28,595 nucleotides of DNA from an uncultured Candidatus Peregrinibacteria bacterium (GCA_937127165.1 CAKZLR010000059.1:1-28595); one strand, 5' to 3'; shown: positions 6,990-19,000, counted from the first letter of the stretch. Notes: a model not told the origin generated them from the letters alone. A program made the numbers and translations.

Positions 6990-8477
6990 CTAAAAGTTAT
7001 CATTACTTTTTAGATTTTGATTTAGTGGTTTTTTAGTAGAACCTTCTTGTTGCTTCTCTTTACTAAATCCAGCACTGTTTTTATCTGTTGAATTCCCTAA
7101 AATTTGGCTAACTATCCAAGAAAAGGCAATTTGTCTTACAATTCTATCAACTATGATAGCATCAATTTGATCTTTTGGTGTTTCTTTTGTAAAACCATAT
7201 TTTTCAGGCTCTTTTTTAGCAGATTTTTTGACTTCTTCAAAATCTTCAGGTTTAGGCTTGTCTTGGACTTTTTGTTGATAAATGAAACTAAGGATATTTG
7301 ACCACTTAAATTCTTCTCGAACAATTTTTTCTAAGTGCTTTTTCGTATCTTCTTCAGATATTTTAGATAAATCTTTCACCTCTGAACTGATTACTGGAAA
7401 AGCTCGAGCCACTGCCTCGCCGATTGTAAGTTTGTTTTTTTCAGCATCTTTTTTAAGTTCTCCAAAAATTCTCTCAACCTCTGCAGTAATTAAATTACCG
7501 TCCATCTCAAAATCAGGCACAACTTTCATTACTTCATTAATAATTAACCTTTGTCTAATATTATCTAATCTACGATTAGTCTCAGCATTGTAAACATTAG
7601 TCAAATATTCATCAAGTTTTTCAACTGAGCCAAATTGTTTCTGTAATTCAGTAGATTGTTTTGACTTCTCAAAAACTTCTTCTAGAGAAGAATATTGAGG
7701 AACTAAAACAGCTCTTACTTCAGCAGTTATCTTTATTTTTTTACCTGCTAGATTTTGATTTGGGTAATTTGTGGGAAAGTCCACATCAAAAATTAGTTGA
7801 TTACCTCTCTTAACTCCTGTCAGGTTTTTCTCTATTTCTGGTAGAAACAATCCAAGACCTAGTAAAACTTTTGTTCCTTTCTCAGTAAAAACCTTTTTTG
7901 AACCATCTTGTCCAACTAAATCAACAACCACTTGGTCAAACTTTTTGCTTGGTTCGTCAGACTCTTCGTATCTATTATAATTACAGAATATCTTGTCTCT
8001 TTCAGTAGCTATAAAATCTACAAGTTCTGGCCTACCGGGAATTTCTTTTGGTTCTACTTCTCTAATTTTGATAGTCGGTATTTTAGAAAGGTCAATTTCT
8101 GGCATCAAATGAAAAACTAGTTGAAACTGAAAACTACCATCTTCTCTTTCTCTAGTTGCACCATCCTCAACGCCTAGAGTAATTTGTAAATTAACCCTAC
8201 CTTTTTTAGCAATTTCTTCTAAACCTGCTTCAACTGCTGGCTTTTCGTGAACTTTAAAAGTTTTATCTAAAATAACACTTTCAATTTTTGCCGGATCAAG
8301 CTTTTCCAGAGCTTTTTCTCTCGGCGCTTTACCTTTGCGAAAGCCGTCGACCTTAACTTCCTTGACTAGTTCATCTATGGCACTTTCTTTGATTTTAGCA
8401 AACTCATCAGCATCAACTAAATAATTTACAACAAATTTGTTAGCTGAAATTTGATTTGTGGATATAACTTTCGACAT
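6990..8477 (-). CDS. tig: Trigger factor chaperone
   Basis: A 495-residue trigger factor, the ribosome-bound chaperone and prolyl isomerase that receives nascent chains at the exit tunnel. The signature GFRKGKAP, the ribosome-docking loop, is at about residues 45-52. An FKBP-like PPIase domain covers about 160-255 (FDQVVVDLVG ... GKKIKITAEVRAVL). A long helical C-terminal region follows, with a Ser/Lys/Asn-rich tail after about 465. Length is somewhat above the usual 430-450, owing to the tail and insertions in the helical arm. The frame can open at TTG 8483, but ATG 8477 (MSKVIST) is preferred. A good sigma-70 promoter lies 66 nt upstream. It stands alone; the usual clpP/clpX neighbours are absent. 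Confidence 0.94.
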   Translation of the reverse strand: MSKVISTNQISANKFVVNYLVDADEFAKIKESAIDELVKEVKVDGFRKGKAPREKALEKLDPAKIESVILDKTFKVHEKPAVEAGLEEIAKKGRVNLQITLGVEDGATREREDGSFQFQLVFHLMPEIDLSKIPTIKIREVEPKEIPGRPELVDFIATERDKIFCNYNRYEESDEPSKKFDQVVVDLVGQDGSKKVFTEKGTKVLLGLGLFLPEIEKNLTGVKRGNQLIFDVDFPTNYPNQNLAGKKIKITAEVRAVLVPQYSSLEEVFEKSKQSTELQKQFGSVEKLDEYLTNVYNAETNRRLDNIRQRLIINEVMKVVPDFEMDGNLITAEVERIFGELKKDAEKNKLTIGEAVARAFPVISSEVKDLSKISEEDTKKHLEKIVREEFKWSNILSFIYQQKVQDKPKPEDFEEVKKSAKKEPEKYGFTKETPKDQIDAIIVDRIVRQIAFSWIVSQILGNSTDKNSAGFSKEKQQEGSTKKPLNQNLKSNDNF

Positions 8478-8542
8478 ATACAACTAATATAACTTTTTAT
8501 TATTTTTATTTAAATATTGTTTTTAACAAAACAATGCTCTGT

Positions 8543-8571
8543 ATTTTAATTAGAATTCTTTGCTCTGTCAA
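8543..8571 (-). promoter_or_regulatory. Sigma-70-type promoter of tig
   Basis: The minus strand has TTGACA (8566-8571), a 17-nt spacer and TAAAAT (8543-8548): a consensus -35, a one-mismatch -10 and ideal spacing. Predicted transcription would start near 8536, giving a leader of about 60 nt. This is the best promoter match in the window. Confidence 0.65.
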
Positions 8572-8725
8572 ATTTTTAGTAGCTTACCTATTCAAGCTAA
8601 TATATTTTACTACTAGTACTACTAGTTGCTGATTGATTCAGACCATATTTAGAAATTAAAACTTAGTAAAAGAGTTAGTTAGAGTAAAGTATAGGAATTT
8701 AAAGCAATTATTTATAAATTAAAAA

Positions 8726-9556
8726 TTAATGCTTGATTATTCTGTATTTTCTTTCCTGTTCAGTCAGTAAAATTGCCCAAATTATTTTTGAAAAAGGTCC
8801 TAAAAGCCAGTCTATTTTATTTATAGGAGAATAAATTATTCTTAATTTAAGTACTGATAAAAACATTACTATTGAAGATTTTATTGGATTTTTAATAGTT
8901 GAATCATGATCATCTGACCACTCAATTGGTATTTCGGCAATTTGACCCCTGTTTCTTTTTACTTCAAATAATAAATTTACATCAAAAGACAAACCTGAAA
9001 TAAACAGATTAGGAAGTATTTTTTTAATCATATCTGCTTTCAACGCTTTAGCTCCGCATTGAGTATCTTTTATACCTAAATTAAAAAACAAATTTACTAT
9101 AGTGTTAAAACCTTTTGTTAAAATCTGTCTAAACTTGGTTCTTCCATAGGTTTTTGATTCTACTAAATTTCTAGAGCCGATAGCACAATCTATGTTAGGA
9201 TTTTGTCTTAAATACTCAAACAGTTTTTCGATCATTTCTGGTAATGCTGAGCCATCTGCATCACTATAAGCAATCAAATCACCTTTAGCCACACGATAAC
9301 CCTCAACAATCGCTCCTCCTTTTCCAATGGGTTCTAAAAAATTATAGTACTTTAAATTAGGAAAATTCTTAGTATATTTTTGAACAACTTCTTCAGTACG
9401 ATCTTTACATCCATTTAAAACAACTAAGATTTCATAATTTGAAGAATATCTCTTAGTAAAATAATTTAAATATACATCCAAAGTTCTTGCCAGTCTTTTT
9501 TCTTCATTGTAAGCTGGTATAATAATAGATACTAATGGCTTAGTGTTTTCAATCAT
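8726..9556 (-). CDS. GT2 glycosyltransferase, dolichyl-phosphate-sugar synthase-like
   Basis: A 276-residue family 2 glycosyltransferase. The N-terminus PLVSIIIPAYNEEKRLARTL is the nucleotide-binding start, DAD at 99-101 is the metal-binding DxD-type motif, and GKGGAIVEG at about 78-86 with KDTQCGAKALK at about 163-173 and SGLSFDVNLLFEV are the hallmarks of the ALG5/DPM1-like branch. Such enzymes move glucose or mannose from a nucleotide sugar to polyprenyl phosphate on the cytosolic membrane face. The C-terminus has weakly hydrophobic segments (about 228-238 and 255-265) but no clear multi-pass domain. The lipid acceptor is inferred. No glycan cluster lies next to it, although a DUF212 membrane protein is 1 kb away on the other strand. 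Confidence 0.87.
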   Translation of the reverse strand: MIENTKPLVSIIIPAYNEEKRLARTLDVYLNYFTKRYSSNYEILVVLNGCKDRTEEVVQKYTKNFPNLKYYNFLEPIGKGGAIVEGYRVAKGDLIAYSDADGSALPEMIEKLFEYLRQNPNIDCAIGSRNLVESKTYGRTKFRQILTKGFNTIVNLFFNLGIKDTQCGAKALKADMIKKILPNLFISGLSFDVNLLFEVKRNRGQIAEIPIEWSDDHDSTIKNPIKSSIVMFLSVLKLRIIYSPINKIDWLLGPFSKIIWAILLTEQERKYRIIKH

Positions 9557-9943
9557 TAAAATATAAGAATTAAAGTTATCTAAGAACTCAATCAGCTTAC
9601 AAGTTTTGTCAAAATTTACAATTTTAGATAAGCAATTGAGATATAAGGATATTTTAAGACCTAGTAATCAAAAATTGAAAATTTGGAAAAGTAAACAAAG
9701 TATCAACTACTTTTTGAGTAAAAATTTAAACTTGGTAGGTTTTCTTCTCTCCAGAGAGACAATTGAAACATCCCCACAAATAATAATAATAAACTAGATA
9801 AATTTCATTCTTGACTTAAAATTTTTTATAAAATAACGGACCTTTTCGGTTAATTAAACTAACTCATTAATATACAACTTTTAGTCACGCTAAAAAATAG
9901 TTGTAATTTAAGTTACAGTCAAAAAATTTAAACAAAATGCAAT
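9557..9943. other. Divergent spacer with promoter-like boxes
   Basis: This interval separates the minus-strand glycosyltransferase from the plus-strand membrane cluster. A TTGACA on the minus strand at about 9606-9611 faces the glycosyltransferase, without a good -10. On plus, TTGACT (9811-9816) and TATAAA (9828-9833) are 11 nt apart, about 110 nt before the next gene. The only ORF (63 codons from a TTG at 9606) looks like chance. Confidence 0.4.
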
Positions 9944-10432
9944 ATGTCAGATAAAAAAACTAACCAAGAAGTTAATATAGAACCTAACCAAACAACGTCC
10001 AAAAACCTCAACCAAGATGAGCAGAGGAAAAATACAAAAAACTCTGGAAGTGGCCAACCTGAGATTCTCTATCGAGAATTTGCATACATACTTTTTACTG
10101 TAACAATCTCCGTCTTAATATATGCAGTTTTGGCAGCGTTGGTGTCTCTTTTATTTTCTTGGATTTTCAGTTTATTGAGTTTATATTCTTGGATTTACAG
10201 TCAATCTATGATTATTTTATGGTCAATTTTTACCATTGTTTCTATACTAATAATAGGCTTTATCATGATTAAAGTAGAAAATAAAGTTGAAGAAAAATTA
10301 CTTGCCAGATTTTCTACGGCCCAACTAGCCTTCGCAGTAGCCTGCAGCTCATTTATAGTGTCTATATTTGTTATATATTTATTTGTCTCTTATTTTGTTA
10401 ATTTTTTGAATATAAATTTTTGGTTAAAATAA
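9944..10432 (+). CDS. Multi-pass membrane protein of unknown function
   Basis: I do not recognise this 162-residue protein. Residues 1-42 are hydrophilic, rich in Asn, Gln, Lys and Thr. Hydrophobic stretches follow at about 47-80 (long enough for one or two passes), 89-109 and 126-152, with a charged KVENKVEEKLLARF segment between the last two. It therefore looks like a 3-4 TM inner-membrane protein with a disordered cytosolic tail. The ATG at 9944 has no Shine-Dalgarno. The DUF212 gene starts 59 nt after its stop on the same strand, so the three plus-strand genes are probably one operon. Confidence 0.7.
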   Translation: MSDKKTNQEVNIEPNQTTSKNLNQDEQRKNTKNSGSGQPEILYREFAYILFTVTISVLIYAVLAALVSLLFSWIFSLLSLYSWIYSQSMIILWSIFTIVSILIIGFIMIKVENKVEEKLLARFSTAQLAFAVACSSFIVSIFVIYLFVSYFVNFLNINFWLK

Positions 10433-10491
10433 GTTAGAATAAATTTCTTGTTGTTGGTCTAAAGAGTTTTTTAAGTTTTGAGTTTATTTAA

Positions 10492-10944
10492 ATGTCTTTA
10501 GAAATTATAAAAAATCTGTTGGAAAATCCAGTAATTATTGGTACTTTTGGGGCTATAATTTTGTCTCAACTGATCAAAGCTATACTTTCCATATTACAAA
10601 GCAAAAAAACTATTTATGAAATTTTATTTGCAGATGGTGGCATGCCGTCTAGTCATACTACAACTGTATCCACCATGTCTACAATTATTGGTCTTACTCA
10701 AGGTTTTGATAGTCCTTTGTTTGGTGTCTGTATAGTAGTTTCAGCTATCGTTATCCGTGATGCTTTGGGAGTTAGACAACAAGTAGGACAACATGCTATT
10801 GCATTAAATAAAATAATTTTAAAAGGGTACTTTGATGATATAAAAACTTTGAACACGAGAATTGGACATACACTTTCAGAAGTTTTAGCTGGCTTTATTT
10901 TGGGTGTGTTCTGGGGAACTGTTTTTGTATTTTTATTTGTTTAA
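10492..10944 (+). CDS. Divergent PAP2 family (DUF212/YuiD-like) membrane protein
   Basis: A 150-residue membrane protein of the divergent PAP2 (DUF212) family. Visible hallmarks are GGMPSSHT at 49-56, RDALGVRQQVGQHA at 89-102 and GHTLSEVLAGFILG at 125-138, the counterparts of the acid-phosphatase/haloperoxidase motifs. Hydrophobic helices lie at about 12-34, 56-70, 76-90 and 128-150. PAP2 enzymes dephosphorylate lipid phosphates, but the substrate of this branch is not established. Length is normal. Its TAA is directly followed by the ATG of the next gene (no gap), suggesting translational coupling to the secreted Cys-rich protein. Confidence 0.88.
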   Translation: MSLEIIKNLLENPVIIGTFGAIILSQLIKAILSILQSKKTIYEILFADGGMPSSHTTTVSTMSTIIGLTQGFDSPLFGVCIVVSAIVIRDALGVRQQVGQHAIALNKIILKGYFDDIKTLNTRIGHTLSEVLAGFILGVFWGTVFVFLFV

Positions 10945-11940
10945 ATGTTAGTTAAGATGTTTTTAAAAAAAATTCTCAAACTATGTTTGTTTTGTTTTGT
11001 GATAGCCTTAGCTACCAACTTACTTAGCCTAAATATTTTGGCTAGTGAAGCAGAAAATAAATTGCCAATACTAAACACTGAAGTTGCTCAAGCTGTTCCC
11101 TTTGATTATGAAGAAGTATTTTTTGTCTATTTTCGATATGGCAACCCAACTACAGTAACTACAACTCCAGATTTATCTGTTAGTCTGGAATTGCAAGGCC
11201 AAGGTTTCGAAATTGATTTTAATTGGGTACATGATTTATATTACAAGATTGATACAAACCAATCAATACCGCAAATACCAATTTGTAGTAATGAATATGA
11301 TGGACTAGATTATCCTATATCTAAAAACTTATTTGAAAATGAACGAAAATTGGTTTATGGACCAAGGTCAGCTACCACTTTACTAGAACCTAGCGGTGAG
11401 AGTAAATCAGAGTTACCACCAAGAGCTACAGGTTGTCTTAGAATTGGTCTTAGAGTCTCGAAAAATGCTGTTATTGGACAATCTACTAGGCTCATTTTTA
11501 ATCCAGATATAAATAACTCGTCCCCCGAAAAAAGTCCGGGAATACAAACAATCGAGTTATTTGTAGGAAGTCTAGATGAGGTGTGCAAAAATAATGAAGA
11601 GTTTGTAAAAGGTACTTGTCAACCAGTTTGTGATTCTAACCAAATTAGAAACAAAGAGGGTGTATGTGTTGATCTAGATAAACTTTGTCCACTAGGATTA
11701 GAATTGTTTGACGGAAAGTGTGTTACTGCATGTACAAATGCAGAAATTCGCAATGAATTTGGTATTTGTGTTGAGAAGCAAAGAGATTCAATATATTTTT
11801 TAAATCAAATATGGACAGTCCCTTTATTAGGGGTTTTTTTGATTATAGGATGGCTTTTTGGAAAAAAAACATTAAAAAAAATAAAAAACTTATATAGAAA
11901 AAATAAATTTATACCTAAATCAAATAGTTTCTTTTATTAA
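10945..11940 (+). CDS. Secreted, C-terminally membrane-anchored Cys-rich protein
   Basis: I cannot assign a family. The 331-residue product starts with a signal peptide (basic MLVKMFLKKILK, a hydrophobic core to about residue 32, likely cleavage near LAS-EAE at 34). An extracytoplasmic region of about 170 residues, rich in Thr, Ser, Pro and aromatic residues, looks beta-rich. Residues about 210-275 form a small Cys-rich domain with two related units (CDSNQIRNKEGVCVD and CTNAEIRNEFGICVE). One TM segment at about 285-304 (WTVPLLGVFLIIGWLFG) and a Lys/Arg-rich cytosolic tail end the protein. No LPXTG is seen, so anchoring is by the TM helix. Alternative starts exist at codon 5. It is coupled to the DUF212 gene. 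Confidence 0.78.
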   Translation: MLVKMFLKKILKLCLFCFVIALATNLLSLNILASEAENKLPILNTEVAQAVPFDYEEVFFVYFRYGNPTTVTTTPDLSVSLELQGQGFEIDFNWVHDLYYKIDTNQSIPQIPICSNEYDGLDYPISKNLFENERKLVYGPRSATTLLEPSGESKSELPPRATGCLRIGLRVSKNAVIGQSTRLIFNPDINNSSPEKSPGIQTIELFVGSLDEVCKNNEEFVKGTCQPVCDSNQIRNKEGVCVDLDKLCPLGLELFDGKCVTACTNAEIRNEFGICVEKQRDSIYFLNQIWTVPLLGVFLIIGWLFGKKTLKKIKNLYRKNKFIPKSNSFFY

Positions 11941-12232
11941 GTGACTGTCAGTTAATCCTTCTAGTTCTAGAAACGTCGCTATAAGCAGTTTTTATAAGAA
12001 TTGAATAGACTATAAAAAAGTAAAATTTAATTTTGTAAACGTTGAAAAAATTTTAGAAATAATTGAGAATGTAAGAAATTTGAAAAATTTAAAATACTAA
12101 ATTTAGGTGTATAAAGGTAAAGGATTTTAAAATTTGAGTAAAAATGTTTAAAAAGTTTTTTAGGTATTATGTGTAAATATAAAAAATAATAAATGATAAT
12201 TAGCTAAAATTGATATAAACCAAAGAACTTAG
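11941..12232. other. Convergent spacer, no gene seen
   Basis: About 290 nt between convergent genes. A small palindrome (ttctag-tt-ctagaa) sits about 20 nt after the plus-strand stop, without a following U tract. I see nothing else supportable. Confidence 0.4.
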
Positions 12233-13987
12233 TCATTTTTTAGGAGTTACCCAATATCCTAAATATTTCCCAAAAACCCCTCTAATTTGACTATCTAAAG
12301 CAGGAATACCTATAAAACCATATATAAAAGGTGAAACAATCCATTGAGTAATAATCATTAAGATATATTTTAAGCTAAGTTTTTGACCCTGATTAGCTTT
12401 AGGAGCAATATAATTAAAAGTAATAAAGGTAAAAACACACAAAAAAACTATACTCATCAGGGCGAATATACTAGAGAAATTGGACAAACTCTGACCAGCT
12501 GGTGTACTTTTAAAAACTTCCCCACCAAAAAATACAGGTAAAAACACTCCAATAGAAAAAAATAAAGGGGTGGTAGCCCAGAAAAAGTGGTTAGCAAACA
12601 GAGAAAACATTTTTTTTATTTTTTTAAATATGGATATTTGTGGTTTTTTTGGAGATATAAAAAGGTTGTAAAACATATATGGGAAACTTTCTACACCGCC
12701 CCAAGACCATCTCTGCAGTTGTTTGTACTGGTTAGCAATTGATTCTATATAATCTTCTGCTTCTACCGCATCTCCTTCAAAAACTCCGTAGAAGGGAATT
12801 ACTCGAAAATTAGATTGATACTTTATGTAACATTTAGCAAATAACAAGTAATCTTCAGCAATACCGTCTCTAACCCAAAAGTTAACATTTCTAACAACCA
12901 CTAAAGGCAAGCTATAATTAGCAAAAAAAACTACATCATCTTCAACCGCATTTTGAGCAAATTGGTACAATGTTGTTTGTGTAGCTATTAATCTAGGAAT
13001 TAAACCAGTGTTAAAAAAATTATTTGAATAAACCGGAATTGGTTGAAAGCCAGACTGTAGTCTGTCATCTGTTAAACAGAATCTTAATGAGAGCAAGTGA
13101 AAATAGTTTTTACCTAAACGAGAATCTGCATCCAGACTAGTCAAAAGTACCAATTCTGGATCAATCTTTTGAGAATGAACAAACAAAGAGGCTTGGCGAC
13201 CAGCCCAGTCCTCATTACTTGCTTTACCTTTAATTTCACCCTCTAGACCATCTGGGTGTTGAACGAAAATAACATTTAATTTGTTTTTTTGGATCTTAAA
13301 TTTGGCAAAGTGTTCGTTTCGATAGTTATTCAATTCTGTATGATCTGAATTGTACACAACTGATAAATTGGTTTCGGATATGTTACTAGCATTGATCCAT
13401 TTTAGATTTGTAATCTTGTTCCTGAAATTTTTATTAGCTTGTTGTCCCAGTCTAGCCTCTTGGCTTATAAACACAACTATTCTTGATAAATCATAGCCAC
13501 TATCAAAGATACTCCTTAAAGATCTCGTTAGTATCTCGGAAGACTCGTTGTACACAGAAAAAATAGGAATGTGAAATAATCGATTAGGTTTGCCAAACTT
13601 AGAGTTTTGAAGCTTAGGCAGATAATCAATATCCTTTTGTATATGACTAGCCCAATCTAAAGATTTTTCAAATTTTTTTTTGATCAAAAATAACCTATCC
13701 CTAACTTCATCAAGATTTTTATCAAAAGAATCTAACAACCGCGGAAGATTAAAAGATTCCCAGCGACGAAGATTTTTGTAACTATAAATTGTATAAAGAC
13801 AAATAATGGCTACTCTAAGTAGCCAAAAAAAACTGTAGACAATTAAAAAAATCGCTGCAAATTCCGGATAAATCGCAGAAGTGATAACCAAAAAAACCAA
13901 AAAACTAAAAGAGCAAAATCCCAAAAATATCTCCAGCAACCTATATCGTAGAGTTCTTCTAGCTTCAAGAATAGAAAACTCACTCAT
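12233..13987 (-). CDS. Membrane-embedded GT2 glycosyltransferase (processive type)
   Basis: A 584-residue family 2 glycosyltransferase with membrane segments at both ends: two TM helices at about 22-66 and about four at 460-570. The cytosolic domain between them has the processive-synthase motifs in order: HIPIFSVYNE (nucleotide-binding start), SLDAD at about 284-288, the catalytic-type ED at about 378-379 (GIAEDYLL), and QLQRW at 423-427, i.e. QxxRW. This is the topology of cellulose synthase-like and hyaluronan synthase-like enzymes, which polymerise and export sugars. The product is unknown. The frame can open at GTG 13993, but ATG 13987 is preferred. gatC ends 11 nt upstream, so they are probably co-transcribed although unrelated in function. 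Confidence 0.86.
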   Translation of the reverse strand: MSEFSILEARRTLRYRLLEIFLGFCSFSFLVFLVITSAIYPEFAAIFLIVYSFFWLLRVAIICLYTIYSYKNLRRWESFNLPRLLDSFDKNLDEVRDRLFLIKKKFEKSLDWASHIQKDIDYLPKLQNSKFGKPNRLFHIPIFSVYNESSEILTRSLRSIFDSGYDLSRIVVFISQEARLGQQANKNFRNKITNLKWINASNISETNLSVVYNSDHTELNNYRNEHFAKFKIQKNKLNVIFVQHPDGLEGEIKGKASNEDWAGRQASLFVHSQKIDPELVLLTSLDADSRLGKNYFHLLSLRFCLTDDRLQSGFQPIPVYSNNFFNTGLIPRLIATQTTLYQFAQNAVEDDVVFFANYSLPLVVVRNVNFWVRDGIAEDYLLFAKCYIKYQSNFRVIPFYGVFEGDAVEAEDYIESIANQYKQLQRWSWGGVESFPYMFYNLFISPKKPQISIFKKIKKMFSLFANHFFWATTPLFFSIGVFLPVFFGGEVFKSTPAGQSLSNFSSIFALMSIVFLCVFTFITFNYIAPKANQGQKLSLKYILMIITQWIVSPFIYGFIGIPALDSQIRGVFGKYLGYWVTPKK

Positions 13988-13998
13988 TATCACAAGTT

Positions 13999-14331
13999 TT
14001 AATTATCAAAAATTCCTGAACCAGGCAAGACCAACAAATTACCTTGTTTTTGGGGGAAATTGTCGATAATATTTTGCCTAATTCTAGCCATTTCTTCCTG
14101 ATCAGGATACGGTTCATCCTCTGCTAATTCGTCTATAGTAATTATTCTAGAAGAACCCAGAAGGCTATCTACAGAACTAATATCAACCTCTTTTAACTGT
14201 TCTACATATTCTAAAACAGTCCCTAATTCTTTACCAAATTTTTCCAAAAATTCCAATGACGGCTTCGCATTAATACGAGATAACCAAGCTATATTTACAA
14301 CTATTTGAGGGTCTAAAATTTTTTGGGACAT
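13999..14331 (-). CDS. gatC: Asp-tRNA(Asn)/Glu-tRNA(Gln) amidotransferase subunit C
   Basis: A 110-residue GatC, the small subunit that stabilises GatA-GatB in the transamidation route to Gln-tRNA and Asn-tRNA. The pattern VVNIAWLSRI ... FLEKFGKELGTVLEYVEQLKEVDISSV, followed by an acidic LAEDEPYPDQ segment and a C-terminal IIDNFPQKQGNLLVLPGSG, is the GatC plan of two helices and an extended tail. Length is slightly above the usual 95-100. gatA and gatB are not beside it; a membrane glycosyltransferase is. Presence of GatC implies an indirect pathway for at least one of these tRNAs. Confidence 0.88.
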   Translation of the reverse strand: MSQKILDPQIVVNIAWLSRINAKPSLEFLEKFGKELGTVLEYVEQLKEVDISSVDSLLGSSRIITIDELAEDEPYPDQEEMARIRQNIIDNFPQKQGNLLVLPGSGIFDN

Positions 14332-14583
14332 ATGTATGATTTAATATCTTATTTATCTATAGTTTTACCATAGTTTTAAACAATTAAGGCAAAGTGGTCA
14401 AGAAATTTCGCAAAGAATGTAAAAACAAAAAATTTTCAAAACTAGTCTAGTTCTAAACTAAACCAACTGAATTTGAGAGCTTACTTTACAACTTACTAAA
14501 TCTGAATCTATCTCTCGTAAAAATATTTCAACTTAAAAGTTTTTTTAAAATTAGCTCCAGCCACAACTTTAAGGGTTAGAAAT
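14332..14583. other. Divergent spacer gatC/rsmA
   Basis: A 250-nt A/T-rich gap with promoters for both directions presumably inside. No box pair stands out. AAGGG at about 10 nt before the rsmA ATG is one of the few weak Shine-Dalgarno-like stretches in the window. Confidence 0.3.
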
Positions 14584-15372
14584 ATGGTTAGTAAACACAA
14601 AACTCACGTCCAACCAAAAAAGAAGTTAAGTCAAAATTTTTTAGTCAACGAGCAGATGCAACTAAAGGTTGCTAAAAAAATGCGAGATTTTGTTAAAAAG
14701 TACAACTTTGATTTCATTCTAGAAATTGGACCTGGTCAAGGAGACCTAACCCAATACTTTATGGATTTAGGTAAAAAACTTATTTTAGTAGAAATTGATA
14801 GTGACGCTATCGCTTTTTTGAAACAAAGATTCTCTGATGTCAAAAATCTAGAAATTTTTAACGAAGATGGATTAAATTTTATTTGCCAAAAAAAACTACC
14901 AAATTTTGTCTTACTTTCTAATTTGCCATTTAGTTGCGGATCCAGAATTTTGGTAGATCTAGCAATTTATTATCCAAATTCTCCTTTTGCTGTCATATTG
15001 CAAAAAGAAGTAGCTCAAAAAATTAGACTGGATAAACCAATCACTTTCTTTGGAGCGTGGCTAAACTTGTTTTGGGAATTAAAAATTGAAAACGATATTG
15101 CGCCGGGTAATTTTTACCCTTCACCAAAAGTTTACTCAACTTTAATTACTGCCAAACCAAAACTAACATCTAAATTCTTACAAACCCAAGAAAACAGACA
15201 AAATGCTAAAGATATTTTAAAATCTCTATTTGCTAAGCCTAGAAAAACAATTGTAAATAATCTTAAAGGGACTAAATTTGCCTCTAACTCATTGCAATTA
15301 GCTGATCAAAGGTTGTCGTGGCAAAATTATACACAAATTTTAGAAATTCTAATTAGCAAAGCTTCAAGCTAA
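14584..15372 (+). CDS. rsmA: 16S rRNA dimethyladenosine methyltransferase RsmA/KsgA
   Basis: A 262-residue SAM-dependent enzyme that dimethylates two adjacent adenosines in the 3' hairpin of 16S rRNA during 30S maturation. It has KKKLSQNFL at 12-20 (the family's GQNFL region), the SAM motif LEIGPGQGDLT at 46-56, the acidic VEID at 69-72, and NLPF at 113-116 where most homologues have NLPY. A short C-terminal helical domain with KSLFAKPRKTIVNNL matches the usual LFxxRRKTLxNNL. It converges on the 23S rRNA gene, about 250 nt away. Confidence 0.93.
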   Translation: MVSKHKTHVQPKKKLSQNFLVNEQMQLKVAKKMRDFVKKYNFDFILEIGPGQGDLTQYFMDLGKKLILVEIDSDAIAFLKQRFSDVKNLEIFNEDGLNFICQKKLPNFVLLSNLPFSCGSRILVDLAIYYPNSPFAVILQKEVAQKIRLDKPITFFGAWLNLFWELKIENDIAPGNFYPSPKVYSTLITAKPKLTSKFLQTQENRQNAKDILKSLFAKPRKTIVNNLKGTKFASNSLQLADQRLSWQNYTQILEILISKASS

Positions 15373-15510
15373 GCTAGAATACTTTTGCTTTTAGTTCTTA
15401 GAATTATTTTTTATCTTAAAATCTGAACAGAAGGTATTAAAAATTTAAGCGTGCTAAAAAATACTAAAAAACATATTACCTAATAACTAACTTATCTAGA
15501 TAAAACTAGA

Positions 15511-15547
15511 AAAAATAAAACCAGATTTAAACACAATAAAAAATCTG
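15511..15547 (-). terminator. Likely intrinsic terminator of the 23S transcript
   Basis: Minus strand: a 7-bp stem CAGATTT/AAATCTG (15541-15547 with 15522-15528), a 12-nt loop, then GTTTTATTTTTT (15510-15521). It lies about 75 nt past the outer processing arm of 23S, in the right place and orientation. Confidence 0.5.
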
Positions 15548-15619
15548 TACTGATAAACTCAAAACAAAAACAAAGTAATCCGAAAATACTATTTGAAAAA
15601 CTTCTAGTTTGTTCGCTTT

Positions 15620-15659
15620 TTTAATATTTTTACGGTTGAATTTGCAATAAAGTAGACAT
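15620..15659 (-). repeat. 23S trailer arm of the pre-rRNA processing stalk
   Basis: This stretch is the near-perfect inverted copy of 18835-18876. In the 23S precursor it would pair with the leader arm over about 40 nt, broken only by two single-base bulges, one A-C mismatch and two G-U pairs. Such stalks are cut by RNase III-type enzymes to release pre-23S. Confidence 0.75.
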
Positions 15660-15679
15660 AAACAGCAAAGTTCTATCTC

Positions 15680-18713
<3,034 letters not shown>

Positions 18714-18834
18714 GAGATAAAGTTATTTTTGCTACTTTAATTTTTAATTTTTTTAATTTTAGATATTTAGATTAGTTAGAATTTTAAAAGAGCTATTCAA
18801 ACTAAACTAAAGTCTAAAATTAAAAACTATGAAG

Positions 18835-18876
18835 ATGTTCTACTTTAATTGCAAATCCAACTGTAAAAATACTAAA
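18835..18876 (-). repeat. 23S leader arm of the pre-rRNA processing stalk
   Basis: Partner of 15620-15659. Between this arm and the mature 5' end lie about 115 nt of leader, against only about 15 nt on the trailer side, so the stalk has a strongly asymmetric internal loop. Confidence 0.75.
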
Positions 18877-18907
18877 TGAGCAAAATGCTCAAAATTAGCA
18901 ATCCTTT

Positions 18908-18936
18908 GATCAAACTAATTTTTTGACTTTTGTCAA
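18908..18936 (-). promoter_or_regulatory. Promoter-like region of 23S rRNA
   Basis: TTGACA on minus at 18931-18936 lies 17 nt before TTGATC, a poor -10. Placement is sensible: a start near 18900 would be just upstream of the processing stalk. The -35 is part of a dyad TTGAC-AAAA-GTCAA (18923-18936), which recurs identically before aroC. Confidence 0.4.
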
Positions 18937-19000
18937 GATTTGTTTTTATTTTTTACATTTGTACTAAAGCTTCGAGCAAGTTAAAATCTAGCTTCGTAAG

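Noticed and set aside
9606..9797. 63-codon plus-strand ORF starting with TTG
   Set aside because: No recognisable features, TTG start, low-complexity AT-driven composition, and it lies in a divergent promoter region; likely chance.
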